Under the pieces are notes generated by a model. That model saw only the letters and a program-made list of their open reading frames with translations. It ran no database searches and was not told the origin of the DNA. The translations under genes and the position numbers were made by a program. A stretch of 64,000 nucleotides of DNA, taken from NCBI RefSeq assembly GCF_016860605.1, contig NZ_BNJR01000004.1, forward strand, positions 186,001 to 250,000, in the 5' to 3' direction. This stretch comes from Lentilactobacillus fungorum. Lineage in GTDB: Bacteria > Bacillota > Bacilli > Lactobacillales > Lactobacillaceae. Position 1 is the stretch's first letter. The number at the start of each line of letters is the position of its first letter. This document shows positions 27,392 to 36,987 of the stretch, piece after piece.

Positions 27392-29053
27392 ATGAAAAGC
27401 GATGTTGAAATTTCTCAAGAATCAAGGATGGATCCCATTGTTAAAATTGCCGCAAAGCTTGGTATCAAAGAAGATCAGCTTGAACAGTATGGTCATTATA
27501 AAGCCAAGGTTCAATTTGATCCTAAAGTTGAAAAGCCCGCTGGTAAGCTGATCTTAGTAACTTCTATTAACCCAACGGCTGCAGGTGAAGGTAAGACAAC
27601 CGTCACAATCGGGTTAGGTGATGGATTAAGTGAACTACATAAAAAGGTTGCCTTGGCGCTGCGTGAACCGTCCCTTGGCCCAGTGATGGGCATGAAAGGT
27701 GGCGCAACTGGCGGTGGTTACGCACAAGTGGTGCCAATGGATGATATTAATTTACACTTTACAGGCGATTTTGACGCCCTGACAGAAGCTCACAATACAT
27801 TAGCCGCGTTAATTGATAATCATATTCAACACGGCAATCAATTAAACATTGATCCTCGCCAAATTACTTGGAAACGCGTCCTTGACGTTAATGACCGTGA
27901 GTTAAGACAAGTAGTTGTTGGCCTGGGTGGCAGAACCTCTGGTGTTCCAAGGCAAGATGGTTTTGATATTACCGTTGCCAGTGAATTAATGGCGATCTTA
28001 TGCCTGGCCACTGATTTGGTCGATTTAAAGAAACGAATTGGTCAAATGTTGATTGGCTATACATACGATCGTAAGCCAATTTTAGTTTCCGACCTACATG
28101 TGCAAGGCGCTTTGACACTCTTATTGAAAGATGCGATTAAACCCAATCTGGTTCAAACAATTGAGCACACCCCGGCGTTTATTCATGGTGGTCCTTTTGC
28201 CAACATTGCGCATGGGTGCAACAGCATTTTAGCAACGCAAGCGGCCCTGCATTTTGCTGATTACGCAATTACTGAAGCTGGTTTTGGTTCTGATCTGGGT
28301 GGCGAGAAATTTATGGATATTGTTTCACCCAAACTCAACAAAACACCAGACTGTGTGGTTGTTGTCGCAACCGCTCGCGCCCTCAAGCTTAACGGCGGTG
28401 TCAATAAAAATGAATTGAATCAAGAAAATTTGGCCGCGTTAGCTGATGGGGTTGCCAACTTGAAACGCCACGTTGCTAATATGCGGCAGTACGGCAAGCC
28501 GGTAGTGGTTGCCATCAATCGTTTCTCAAGCGACAGCGAGGCTGAAATTAACTTTTTAACTCAGTATGTTACCAATGAACTACAAGTTAAGAGTGCTGTG
28601 ATTAATAGTTGGGCTCAAGGTGGTAAGGGCGCCATTGAGCTTGCCAAAGAAGTGGTAGCTGCTTGCGAGCAACCGGCTGATTTCAAACCTTTATACGCCG
28701 CTGGTACGCCTTTACTGGATAAAATTAAAGCCATTGTCACTAAAACCTATGGCGGCAGTGACGTGGTATTATCGACCAAGGCGCAAACCGCGCTTAAACA
28801 GATTGAAAAAATGGGATATAGTCAATTACCTGTCTGCATGGCTAAAACGCAGTATTCCTTGACTGATAACGCCAAGCAATTGGGCGCACCAACGAACTTT
28901 ATCATCCATGTTTCGGATCTGCAATTAAAACTTGGGGCTGGCTTTATTGTCGCGCTTACTGGTAAAATATTAACAATGCCCGGGTTACCCAGCCATCCAG
29001 CTGCCCTTGACATGGATATCGATGAAAACGGCCGAATTACTGGGCTGTTCTAA
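27392..29053 (+). CDS. fhs: Formate-tetrahydrofolate ligase
   Basis: 553 residues. It makes 10-formyltetrahydrofolate from formate, THF and ATP. The P-loop reads [15 protein letters not shown], preceded by the family N-terminus. Also typical are [36 protein letters not shown] and [13 protein letters not shown]. The last residues include [15 protein letters not shown] precedes the ATG. It feeds one-carbon units into purine synthesis and fits the folate operon found 10 kb downstream, though the two are not co-transcribed. Confidence 0.96.
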   Translation: MKSDVEISQESRMDPIVKIAAKLGIKEDQLEQYGHYKAKVQFDPKVEKPAGKLILVTSINPTAAGEGKTTVTIGLGDGLSELHKKVALALREPSLGPVMGMKGGATGGGYAQVVPMDDINLHFTGDFDALTEAHNTLAALIDNHIQHGNQLNIDPRQITWKRVLDVNDRELRQVVVGLGGRTSGVPRQDGFDITVASELMAILCLATDLVDLKKRIGQMLIGYTYDRKPILVSDLHVQGALTLLLKDAIKPNLVQTIEHTPAFIHGGPFANIAHGCNSILATQAALHFADYAITEAGFGSDLGGEKFMDIVSPKLNKTPDCVVVVATARALKLNGGVNKNELNQENLAALADGVANLKRHVANMRQYGKPVVVAINRFSSDSEAEINFLTQYVTNELQVKSAVINSWAQGGKGAIELAKEVVAACEQPADFKPLYAAGTPLLDKIKAIVTKTYGGSDVVLSTKAQTALKQIEKMGYSQLPVCMAKTQYSLTDNAKQLGAPTNFIIHVSDLQLKLGAGFIVALTGKILTMPGLPSHPAALDMDIDENGRITGLF

Positions 29054-29066
29054 AGGAGTTTTTAAG

Positions 29067-29507
29067 TTGCCTGTCATTTACGTGATTATTATTGGCTTAT
29101 TGGTCGGCCTCGATCAGCTTGTCAAACATTGGATTGTAATCAGTTTGGGAATGGGCCAATCGGTTCAAGTAATTCCCGGTTTGTTATCATTGACGCGAAT
29201 TAATAACACTGGTGCAGCATGGAGCATTTTATCCGGCCATCAGATGATTTTTGTCGTGATTGCTTTAGCAGCCAGTGGGTTAATTGCTTATTTTTTGGTC
29301 CATTACTGGGAAAATGTTACTTATCGGATTGGCTTAAGCTTATTGCTGGCCGGAACGATTGGCAACGTCATTGACCGGATCTTTTATGGGCATGTTGTCG
29401 ACATGTTTCAATTAGATTTCATCAATTTTCCAATTTTTAATTGTGCTGATCTGTTTTTAACGGTGGGCATTATTGTGTTGGGCTTGGCAATTCTACGCGA
29501 ACGATAG
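29067..29507 (+). CDS. lspA: Lipoprotein signal peptidase (signal peptidase II)
   Basis: 146 residues, four membrane helices. It cleaves signal peptides from diacylglyceryl-modified prolipoproteins. Active-site aspartates lie in GNVIDRIFYGHVVDM and FNCADLFLTVG; NTGAAWSIL is also conserved. TTG at 29067 follows AAAGGAG with eight bases spacing and gives the normal short N-terminus; upstream in-frame codons lie inside fhs. It is followed directly by an RluD-type gene, the standard Gram-positive pairing. Confidence 0.95.
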   Translation: MPVIYVIIIGLLVGLDQLVKHWIVISLGMGQSVQVIPGLLSLTRINNTGAAWSILSGHQMIFVVIALAASGLIAYFLVHYWENVTYRIGLSLLLAGTIGNVIDRIFYGHVVDMFQLDFINFPIFNCADLFLTVGIIVLGLAILRER

Positions 29508-29517
29508 TTGGGGATTA

Positions 29518-30432
29518 ATGATAGTGAAAACAATTATTTTAAATGAACATACAGGCAGACTGGATAAAGTCATTTCAGAAATTGATTCGACAATTAGCCG
29601 CTCGCACGCTAAAAAATTAATTGAAGACGGCCAGATCACCGTTAATGGTGACGTCAAAAAGCCAAAATATCAAACAGTAGTTGGCGATCAAGTCGTTATC
29701 AAAGATGTTATCCCTCAGTCAATCGATTTGGCGCCAGAAGCAATTCCGCTAGATATTGTTTATGAGGATAATGATGTCATTGTCGTCAACAAACCCCAAG
29801 GAATGGTCGTTCACCCATCTGCTGGTCATCCCAATCATACCTTGGTAAATGGATTGTTGCATCATAGTCCGCTTTCAACGATTAACGGTGAATTTCGGCC
29901 GGGAATTGTTCACCGAATTGATAAGGATACCTCAGGCGTACTCATGGTCGCCAAAAACGACGCTGCCCACCAAGCGTTATCAGATCAACTTAAAAAACAA
30001 AAGAACTTAAGAAGCTACGTTGCGTTAGTTCATGGGCGAATTAATGAAGATGCTGGGGTGGTGAACGCACCAATCGGCCGCTCACTGAAGGATCGAAAAA
30101 AACAAGCAGTTGTCGCCGACGGCCGAGCTGCAGTGACCCATTTCAATGTGTTGGAACGATTTGAGGATTACACGTTGATTACCTGTCGGCTAGAAACGGG
30201 GCGGACTCACCAAATTCGGGTTCACATGAAATATGTTGGTCATCCAATCGTTGGTGATCCGTTATATGGCCCCCGTAAAACAATTAAAGGTCATGGTCAA
30301 TTCTTGCACGCACAGACTTTGGGCTTTGAGCATCCAGTTAGCCACAAATTGATGATTTTTTCAGCACCGGTTCCACCGATTTTCGAAAAAACAGTGAACC
30401 GTTTGCGAAGGGCTGCCACATTGAAATCTTGA
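29518..30432 (+). CDS. RluD-family pseudouridine synthase
   Basis: 304 residues. The N-terminal S4 RNA-binding domain includes GRLDKVISEIDSTISRSHAKKLIEDG. The catalytic domain has VNKPQGMVVHPSAGH, the active-site Asp in HRIDKDTSGVLMVAK, and the C-terminal LETGRTHQIRVHMKYVGHPIVGD. It converts uridine to pseudouridine in large rRNA, probably at RluD-type positions. Start at ATG 29518, 10 bases after lspA ends; a GTG at 29524 is possible. Confidence 0.9.
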   Translation: MIVKTIILNEHTGRLDKVISEIDSTISRSHAKKLIEDGQITVNGDVKKPKYQTVVGDQVVIKDVIPQSIDLAPEAIPLDIVYEDNDVIVVNKPQGMVVHPSAGHPNHTLVNGLLHHSPLSTINGEFRPGIVHRIDKDTSGVLMVAKNDAAHQALSDQLKKQKNLRSYVALVHGRINEDAGVVNAPIGRSLKDRKKQAVVADGRAAVTHFNVLERFEDYTLITCRLETGRTHQIRVHMKYVGHPIVGDPLYGPRKTIKGHGQFLHAQTLGFEHPVSHKLMIFSAPVPPIFEKTVNRLRRAATLKS

Positions 30433-30509
30433 CAAGTTGGCTTCACGCACATATTCTGAAGTTAACTGTTTTTGATTTCTCAATCCGATACTAATCTAAG
30501 GAGTACTTG

Positions 30510-31046
30510 ATGATGGGAAAGATAATTTTAGACAAAATGGCAATGCAACGCGCCTTAACACGAATTACCTATGAAATTGTAGAAAAAAATAAAGGGGTAG
30601 AAGACCTCGTCTTAATTGGCATTAAAACGCGTGGCATTTTTCTTGCTAATCGAATTGCTGATCGATTGCAACAGTTGGAGAACGTTACGATTCCGGTTGG
30701 CGAGTTGGATATTACTAATTATCGAGATGATATTGAGCATGATTCAATGAGTATTGATGTTAAAATGTCCAATAATAAAATCGACTTTTCAATTGAAGGC
30801 AAGCGCGTGATTCTAGTCGACGATGTGCTATATACTGGGCGAACGGTGCGAGCCGCTTTATCTGCTGTCATGGACTTAGGACGGCCAAAATCCATCAATT
30901 TGGCAGTTCTCGTCGATCGTGGCCACCGTGAATTACCAATTCGCGCTGACTTTGTTGGTAAGAACATTCCGAGTTCTCAAAAAGAAAAAATCAAAGTTTA
31001 CGTATCAGAAATTGATGATAAGGATGCCGTTGAGCTCATCAAATGA
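30510..31046 (+). CDS. pyrR: Pyrimidine operon attenuation regulator / uracil phosphoribosyltransferase PyrR
   Basis: 178 residues with the PRPP-binding signature [18 protein letters not shown] and the PyrR-specific N-terminus [20 protein letters not shown]. PyrR binds anti-antiterminator RNA in pyr leaders when UMP or UTP is high, and has a minor uracil phosphoribosyltransferase activity. AAGGAG precedes ATGATG at 30510. The 77 bases before it show no attenuator hairpins or PyrR-binding loop, so regulation of this operon by PyrR is not supported locally; it may act on targets elsewhere. The next genes are the CarA-like and CarB-like genes; no pyrB, C, D, E or F is present. Confidence 0.93.
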   Translation: MMGKIILDKMAMQRALTRITYEIVEKNKGVEDLVLIGIKTRGIFLANRIADRLQQLENVTIPVGELDITNYRDDIEHDSMSIDVKMSNNKIDFSIEGKRVILVDDVLYTGRTVRAALSAVMDLGRPKSINLAVLVDRGHRELPIRADFVGKNIPSSQKEKIKVYVSEIDDKDAVELIK

Positions 31047-31065
31047 TACCTAACGAGGAGTCAAC

Positions 31066-32157
31066 ATGACGCAAAGATACTTGATATTAGCAGATGGCTC
31101 GGCATACCCTGGAAAAGCGTTTGGTTCACTAGCGACAACGACCGGTGAATTGGTCGCCAATTCAACGATGAACGGCTATCAAGAAATCATCTCTAACCAA
31201 ATTTATCATAATCAAATTATTGTTTTTACCCAATCATCAATCGGTAATACAGGACTCGACCAAAATGCGTACGAGTCCGTTTTGCCGTCCGCAAAGGGCG
31301 TAATTGTTCGCGAATATGAAAACTTAGCAACGGATCACTTTAAGCGAATTTCATTGGATCGATACTTAAAGCAACACCGAATTCCTGGCATTTATGATGT
31401 CGACACCCGGGAAATTCGGCACCGCCTGCAAAAATATGGCAATATGATGGCCAGCATTGTCGATGTTGCTGACGATCATGCTTTTGATCAATTACACGCT
31501 ACAGTTTTGACAAATCAACAAGTTGCCCAGGTTGCAACCCCCAAACCGTATCCGAACCCTGATGAGGGCGATAACGTGGTTGTCGTCGACTTCGGATTAA
31601 AAAGTGGTATTTTACGGGAGCTTTCAAGGAGAAATTGCAATGTAACCGTGGTTCCTTGGAATTCAACCAGTGAGATGATCTTAGACCTTGATCCAGATGG
31701 TATTGTATTATCAACTGGTCCTGGGGCACCGTCTAATTTACCTGAATCGGTGTTAAAAATGATTACAGAAATCCAAAGTCAAGCGCCGTTATTTGCAATT
31801 GGGTTAGGCCATGAATTATTTGCGTTGGCGAATCAAGCAAAAGTGTCCAAGCTGCGAGTTGAACACCATGGGGCTAATCATCCAATCAGAGAAATTATTA
31901 CCAACGAAATTTTCTTTTCAGGTCAAGAACAGGGATACGCGGTTGATCCTAAGTCAATTGATCACGCAAAGTTATTCATTACTCATGTCGATTTAGTCAA
32001 TGGAACGGTTCAAGGTTTACGTCACAGAGATTTTCCAGCCTTTTCAGTTCAGTTCTCTCCTGATGGTGCCCCTGGGCCAAAGGATAGCGTCGACTTATTT
32101 GATGATTTCATGGAAATAATGGAAAGGAGAAGGGACGAAAATGGCAGTCGATATTAA
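31066..32157 (+). CDS. Carbamoyl-phosphate synthase small-subunit homologue lacking the glutaminase residues
   Basis: 363 residues, close to the usual CarA length and alignable end to end by eye. The N-terminal domain is typical (GELVANSTMNGYQEII, YDVDTREIRHRL). In the amidotransferase domain the nucleophile motif GICLGHQ reads AIGLGHE, putting G246 in place of the catalytic Cys. The HPEASPGP motif reads SPDGAPGP, replacing the catalytic His and Glu by S331 and D333. NGPGDP reads TGPGAP. It therefore should not hydrolyse glutamine. The reading frame is intact and overlaps the CarB-like gene by 17 bases, so the pair looks selected, not decaying. Paralogous active CarA must exist elsewhere if the cell makes carbamoyl phosphate. 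Confidence 0.85.
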   Translation: MTQRYLILADGSAYPGKAFGSLATTTGELVANSTMNGYQEIISNQIYHNQIIVFTQSSIGNTGLDQNAYESVLPSAKGVIVREYENLATDHFKRISLDRYLKQHRIPGIYDVDTREIRHRLQKYGNMMASIVDVADDHAFDQLHATVLTNQQVAQVATPKPYPNPDEGDNVVVVDFGLKSGILRELSRRNCNVTVVPWNSTSEMILDLDPDGIVLSTGPGAPSNLPESVLKMITEIQSQAPLFAIGLGHELFALANQAKVSKLRVEHHGANHPIREIITNEIFFSGQEQGYAVDPKSIDHAKLFITHVDLVNGTVQGLRHRDFPAFSVQFSPDGAPGPKDSVDLFDDFMEIMERRRDENGSRY

Positions 32158-34645
32158 TAAAGTCCTCCTCTTAGGCGGCGGCCCTACCAGCATCGGTCAT
32201 GAAAATGAACTTGATGCAGCAGCTTATGAACGGCTAATCGCTTTAAAAAAGACCGGTGCTCAAATCATCTACGTAGATGACAATCCTTTCTCAGTTACCA
32301 GCGAAGAGGTACAACCAGCCAATGTCTATGTCCAACAAGTGAATTTTAAAAATGTGGTTAACATTATTGAAAAAGAACATCCCGACGCCATTATGGCAAC
32401 GACTGGTGGTTTAAACGCCATGCAAATTGCCTGGCAGCTTTCCGAGAGCGGTGTTCTAACATCTAACAACATCAATTTGTTAGGGATTAAGCCAGCCGAT
32501 CTTCGCAAAGTGATTGACAATGAAAAGCTACGGGACTTATTAACCGAAATTAATGAACGGGTAATTGCTTCTCGAATTGTTGCCGACGACACTGAGGCAA
32601 TGGATTTTGTCCGAGAAGTTGGTTTCCCTGTGATCGTTAAACCAATCTCGGCTAGTCATGATACCAGCCGGTTTATCTGTAACAATACGGATGAACTTGA
32701 AGATGCTTTAGATGTGAGTTTTAAGCGTGCGTATATTAAGCGCTGCTCCATTGAGCAAAGTATCGTTGGTTACAAAGAGATTGAAATGGTTGGTATTCGT
32801 GATGCAAATGGCAATAAACTTTTAATCTCCGGCTTGGAAGATATGGATCCCATTGGTATTCACTCGGGTGATTCAATTATCTTTGCGCCGACCCAGACAT
32901 TGATTAATGAAGAATATCAAGCGTTGCGGACCGCGACATTTAGAATTATGGATTCTCTTAACGTGACGGGAACTTGTCATGTACAATTTGCTCAAAGCAG
33001 AACCGATTCTAATTATTTTGTAACCAAGGTTAGCCCATTTTTTACGCGAAACACCTTATTGGCCGCTAAAGCAACTGGTTATCCGTTAACGTATGTGGCG
33101 AGTTTTTTAGAACTAGGATACGGCTTTACCGAAATTAAATTACCCGCTAAATATAGTAAATACACGCCCTTCATGGAGCCGACAATGGATCACGTTCTAG
33201 TACGAATTCCACTCTGGCCGTTTAGAGATATCAATGACGTGGACCAACATCTAAACACCCTAATGAAGTCAGTCGGATCAACCATCGGGGTGGGGCGGAC
33301 TGTTGAGGAAGCCATTATTAAGTCGATGCATAGCTCGCAATTTTCTCCTCGAGACATTTTACCAAGCGTTTCAAAAGTGGATGACGATGACGTGATTAAC
33401 CAACTGATTCATCCATTGGCAAGCCGAATTTTAATTTTGATGGAAGCTTTGCGGCGCGGCTTTTCGATTGATGAACTTTCTGAGTTGACAAGGATTGATC
33501 GCTTTTATTTTTACAAATTAAATCAGCTGCTGCGAGCTCAAGACTTTGTTATTAACCATCCGCTTTCGCCACAATCAGTTCAGGTCGGTCATAAGTACGG
33601 TTTCGGCGACGGCATGTTGGCAGAATTATGGAACGTTAACATTGCCCAAATTACAAGAATGAATCAAAACGTCAACCATCAAGTGACTTACAAAGAAATT
33701 GAGCCGAGTGCCGGGGAATTCTTGGAAGCCACTAACATTTTTTATAGCAGTTATGAGCTTGAAAACGAAAGCAAACCGTTTGCGGAAAAAACAGCGTTGG
33801 TTATTGGCCGTGGTGGCAACCAATTAGGCCCTAATTCAGCAGCTGATTACTATACAGCTCAAATTTTAATTTCACTTAAAAAAGTTGGTTATAAAACACT
33901 GATTATGAACACCAATCCCAATGTCGTCTCGCTCACGCCGCAGTTAAGCGATAAGCAGTATATCGAGCCAATTCAACTTGGTAATATTTTGAACATCATT
34001 AATTTGGATCGTCCAGACGTTATTTTTTTACCTGGGAACCGGCACTATCTGTCCAAGCAGTTAAAGCAATTTGCTGACCTGAATATCATTGTGTTGCCGC
34101 CAGACCAAAAAGTTGCTCATTACAAGCGTCATTCTGCAACCACAGCTGTTGACTTGTTTATCCAAGGAAAAGAAATTATTCCTGTCACATCATTGTCGTT
34201 TTTTAATCATCATAATCGAAATGATTTACATCACCTAAACGATTATCAAGAACCGATGATTGACTGGCAAAAAGATGAATCGCTGATCATGCAGCAAGCA
34301 ATTAAGACGACCAATCCGAGCGAATGGCAAGGCTTAGTCCAAGTTTTGTTTAACAAAACCAACTCTGGCGACTATATTTGTACGGGAATTCGACCAGTTA
34401 GAATCACTGAAACCGCATTTTTAACTAAAACGACTGGTATTAATTGGATTAACGTCCTAGTTAAAAAATATTTAGGAATTTTAGATATGGCTTCACTGCG
34501 AGAACAACTTAAACCGATTGCCCACAAGCGCTATTCGATTATGACCGCCCATTTTCCTTTTAAACAGCTCCAATCAAACCGGAAAGAGGGCACGACAAGA
34601 CAAGAAGTCGGTGCCGCATTATCATTCGAAAATTTTATAAATTAA
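32141..34645 (+). CDS. Truncated, remodelled carbamoyl-phosphate synthase large-subunit homologue
   Basis: 834 residues against about 1060 for CarB. Residues 1-400 follow the first synthetase half; GLEDMDPIGIHSGDSI (231-246) and AAKATGYP (308-315) are well kept. The glycine-rich ATP loop is replaced by SASHDTSRF (170-178), and metal ligands E and N of the ENPR motif are K296 and S298. Residues ~420-545 match the oligomerisation region. The second half starts normally (TALVIGRGGNQLGPNSA, LSDKQYIEP), then about 100-150 residues of its ATP-grasp fold are missing before TETAFLTKTTGIN. The C-terminal allosteric domain is absent. AAAGGAG precedes the ATG inside the CarA-like gene. Catalysis is unlikely; the role is unknown. 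Confidence 0.85.
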   Translation: MAVDINKVLLLGGGPTSIGHENELDAAAYERLIALKKTGAQIIYVDDNPFSVTSEEVQPANVYVQQVNFKNVVNIIEKEHPDAIMATTGGLNAMQIAWQLSESGVLTSNNINLLGIKPADLRKVIDNEKLRDLLTEINERVIASRIVADDTEAMDFVREVGFPVIVKPISASHDTSRFICNNTDELEDALDVSFKRAYIKRCSIEQSIVGYKEIEMVGIRDANGNKLLISGLEDMDPIGIHSGDSIIFAPTQTLINEEYQALRTATFRIMDSLNVTGTCHVQFAQSRTDSNYFVTKVSPFFTRNTLLAAKATGYPLTYVASFLELGYGFTEIKLPAKYSKYTPFMEPTMDHVLVRIPLWPFRDINDVDQHLNTLMKSVGSTIGVGRTVEEAIIKSMHSSQFSPRDILPSVSKVDDDDVINQLIHPLASRILILMEALRRGFSIDELSELTRIDRFYFYKLNQLLRAQDFVINHPLSPQSVQVGHKYGFGDGMLAELWNVNIAQITRMNQNVNHQVTYKEIEPSAGEFLEATNIFYSSYELENESKPFAEKTALVIGRGGNQLGPNSAADYYTAQILISLKKVGYKTLIMNTNPNVVSLTPQLSDKQYIEPIQLGNILNIINLDRPDVIFLPGNRHYLSKQLKQFADLNIIVLPPDQKVAHYKRHSATTAVDLFIQGKEIIPVTSLSFFNHHNRNDLHHLNDYQEPMIDWQKDESLIMQQAIKTTNPSEWQGLVQVLFNKTNSGDYICTGIRPVRITETAFLTKTTGINWINVLVKKYLGILDMASLREQLKPIAHKRYSIMTAHFPFKQLQSNRKEGTTRQEVGAALSFENFIN

Positions 34646-34650
34646 CGCAA

Positions 34651-34709
34651 AAAAGCAATGGCGACAAATCGACTTTGGGTCAAGGATTTGCTGTCATTGC
34701 TTTGTTTTT
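34651..34709. terminator. Bidirectional terminator between the CarB-like gene and rqcH
   Basis: Arms around AAAGCAATGGCGACAAATC and GATTTGCTGTCATTGCTTT with one mismatch, A-rich on the left and T-rich on the right. Confidence 0.8.
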
Positions 34710-34714
34710 GGCGG

Positions 34715-36424
34715 TTACTTTCTTAACTGATTAACGAGTGATTCGGATGGGTCGACCAATAACGTTTGCTGGTGGTCATAAATGACAAAACCAGGCTTGG
34801 TTCCGTTAGGCTTGCGGATATGTCTGACTCTCGTATAATCAACTGGCACTTTAGAAGATTCCCGTGCCTTTGAAAAATAGGCTGCTAAATTAGCTGCTTC
34901 GGTTAGGGTATTGTCTGATGGATCAAAACTTCTAATGATAACGTGAGATCCAGGAATATTTTTTGTATGAAGCCAAATTTCGCGTTTATCGGCTGTATGC
35001 ATGGTGAGCCGTTCATTTTGTAAGTTATTCTTACCAACTAAAATTTCTGTCCCATCCGAAGAAATAAACGTTTCGGGTTTGTTAATTTTTTGCCGCTTGG
35101 CTTTTTTCTTTTTACGTCCCTGTTCATGATCCTTGAGATAGTGACCTTGTTCTAATTCAAAGCGGATATCAATTAAATCTTCTGGTTGGGCAATTTCAAT
35201 TTGGGATTGAATATTTTCGAAATAATCAATTTCTTGTTCCGTTAGTTGAATCTGTTCATTAAGATATTTAACCGCGTTTTTGAGCTTTTGATATCGTTTA
35301 AAATAACGCTGCGCATTTTCTGAGGGAGATAATTGAGTTGAAAGTTTAATCTTAAGTGGGGTATTATTTGCATAGTAGTTTGGCAATTCGATTGTGGCCA
35401 TTCCCCGTTGAAGCTGGTTGAGATAGGTTGTCAAGATTTCACCCTTAATTCGATACTCATCGGCATTCTCCGTTTCTGCCATATCTCGTTTCAGTCGCTT
35501 TAGTTTTGTGCGGTTTTTCTTTAGCTGTTTTTTAACGACTTGAATTAAAACGGCTCCTTGTTCACGAACCCGGTCATGCTGGGCCCGTTTTGCATAATAA
35601 TGGTCCAGAAGTTCACTCAAGGTTGGATAAAGTTGATTTTTAATTGCACCTGGATAAGGAAATGCGGTAAAATTAATCTTGTTATTAGCAAGATTGCTTA
35701 ACGTTGGCTTTGGTGTATTAAATTGATCAAAGAATCGTTTAAAATTGGCTGCTGGCTTGCCACTTTGATGTAAATAACTTGCTAGTGCCAAAGATGTATC
35801 TTTGCCCAATCCTTGGAGCCCTTTTCGAAGGTTAGTGGCAAGAACGTCAACGTTTGGAAATTCGGTCATCAAGTTGGTAATATCTTCAAAGGTCGTTTTC
35901 TTGAACGGGTCTTGCACATCTTGCTTGGGTGGCTCGATGTAAGTTGCCCCTGGAAGCAAAAGGCGGTACCGGTTAACATCTGCCCCAACATGTTTGATTG
36001 CATCAATAATCTTACCGTTCTTTTGGTCAATCAAAATAATATTACTGTGTCGAGCCATCATTTCAATGCTTAGGCATAACGCTGTTTGATCGCCCAGTTC
36101 ATTTCGAGAAGTGAACAAGAAATTCAGTACCCGGTCATTATCTAGTTGTTGTACGTCAACTAAAATTGCACCGCTTAGATGTTTTCGCATAATCATGGTA
36201 AAGTTGCTAGGGACGCTTGGGTTAACATAGGGGATCTTTGTTAATTGAACCCGGGCGTAAGTGGGGTTCGCTGACAGAAGTAATTGTTGATTTTTACTTT
36301 GGGCGCGAATGGTTACGATTAACTCATTAGGATAGGGTTGATTGATCTTGCTTACTCGCCCAGTTTTTAAAGTTGAAGCTAATTCATTTCTCATGGAATG
36401 GGTAAAAGAACCATCGAATGACAT
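34715..36424 (-). CDS. rqcH: NFACT family ribosome quality control protein RqcH (FbpA)
   Basis: 569 residues. The NFACT-N domain begins MSFDGSFTHSMRNEL. It is followed by HhH motifs, a coiled coil at about 290-430, and the NFACT-R domain with EIWLHTKNIPGSHVIIR. RqcH binds stalled 50S-nascent chain complexes and recruits tRNA-Ala to add alanine tails; older annotation calls it fibronectin-binding protein. The ATG at 36424 follows AAAGTGAGTGAT and gives the family N-terminus, so the ATG at 36442 is rejected. Confidence 0.93.
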   Translation of the reverse strand: MSFDGSFTHSMRNELASTLKTGRVSKINQPYPNELIVTIRAQSKNQQLLLSANPTYARVQLTKIPYVNPSVPSNFTMIMRKHLSGAILVDVQQLDNDRVLNFLFTSRNELGDQTALCLSIEMMARHSNIILIDQKNGKIIDAIKHVGADVNRYRLLLPGATYIEPPKQDVQDPFKKTTFEDITNLMTEFPNVDVLATNLRKGLQGLGKDTSLALASYLHQSGKPAANFKRFFDQFNTPKPTLSNLANNKINFTAFPYPGAIKNQLYPTLSELLDHYYAKRAQHDRVREQGAVLIQVVKKQLKKNRTKLKRLKRDMAETENADEYRIKGEILTTYLNQLQRGMATIELPNYYANNTPLKIKLSTQLSPSENAQRYFKRYQKLKNAVKYLNEQIQLTEQEIDYFENIQSQIEIAQPEDLIDIRFELEQGHYLKDHEQGRKKKKAKRQKINKPETFISSDGTEILVGKNNLQNERLTMHTADKREIWLHTKNIPGSHVIIRSFDPSDNTLTEAANLAAYFSKARESSKVPVDYTRVRHIRKPNGTKPGFVIYDHQQTLLVDPSESLVNQLRK

Positions 36425-36554
36425 CTTATCACTCACTTTCATCTAAAATCGCATCTACTAGTATAGCGCACTTCAGCTGCTGATGCGAAGCCTGTTGTTC
36501 ATTTGTATGTCATTATCATTTAGCGTATACTATTTTTTCGGAGGTCTTTTCAGA

Positions 36555-36968
36555 ATGAAGGATATTCTGCCAGCACTTAATTCTGCTGCTAAAAATCATA
36601 AAGCACAATTATTTGCGATTACTAAATCATATGGATTAACCATTTCGGAGTGGAAATTATTGTGTCAGGTGATTGCGGGCAATACGACCCAAGAAGTTTT
36701 ATCACAAAAAACCAAATTAGACATTTCCACTCTGTCTCGACAATTGAAACGATTAGTTGAAAAAGAGATGTTAAAAAAGACCGCCGTTGGCAAAGATAAG
36801 CGTCAATTGATTTATAATGTCACTCAAAAGGGAATCGATTCGAGTACATATGTTCAAGAAAGACTTGATAAGTTGACTGAACAAATCTTTAGCCATTGGA
36901 CTGATGAAGAAAAGAATCTCTTAAAAATTTTAATTAACAGACTCGAACAAAGCCTCAGCAGAATATAA
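36555..36968 (+). CDS. MarR-family transcriptional regulator
   Basis: 137 residues with a winged helix-turn-helix (TTQEVLSQKTKLDISTLSRQLKRLVEKEML) and the wing KDKRQLIYNVTQKG. Long helices at both ends provide dimerisation. The ATG at 36555 has GGAGG 10 bases upstream; the frame open from 36483 has none. It lies 19 bases before the DegV-type gene, so it may regulate that gene, but no operator is evident. Ligand unknown. Confidence 0.85.
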   Translation: MKDILPALNSAAKNHKAQLFAITKSYGLTISEWKLLCQVIAGNTTQEVLSQKTKLDISTLSRQLKRLVEKEMLKKTAVGKDKRQLIYNVTQKGIDSSTYVQERLDKLTEQIFSHWTDEEKNLLKILINRLEQSLSRI

Positions 36969-36987
36969 GAACGAGCAGGTGGATTTA

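Noticed and set aside
31066-34645. Calling carA-like and carB-like genes pseudogenes
   Set aside because: Both frames are uninterrupted, well started and coupled. Loss of catalytic residues alone does not make them pseudogenes; I report them as pseudoenzymes.
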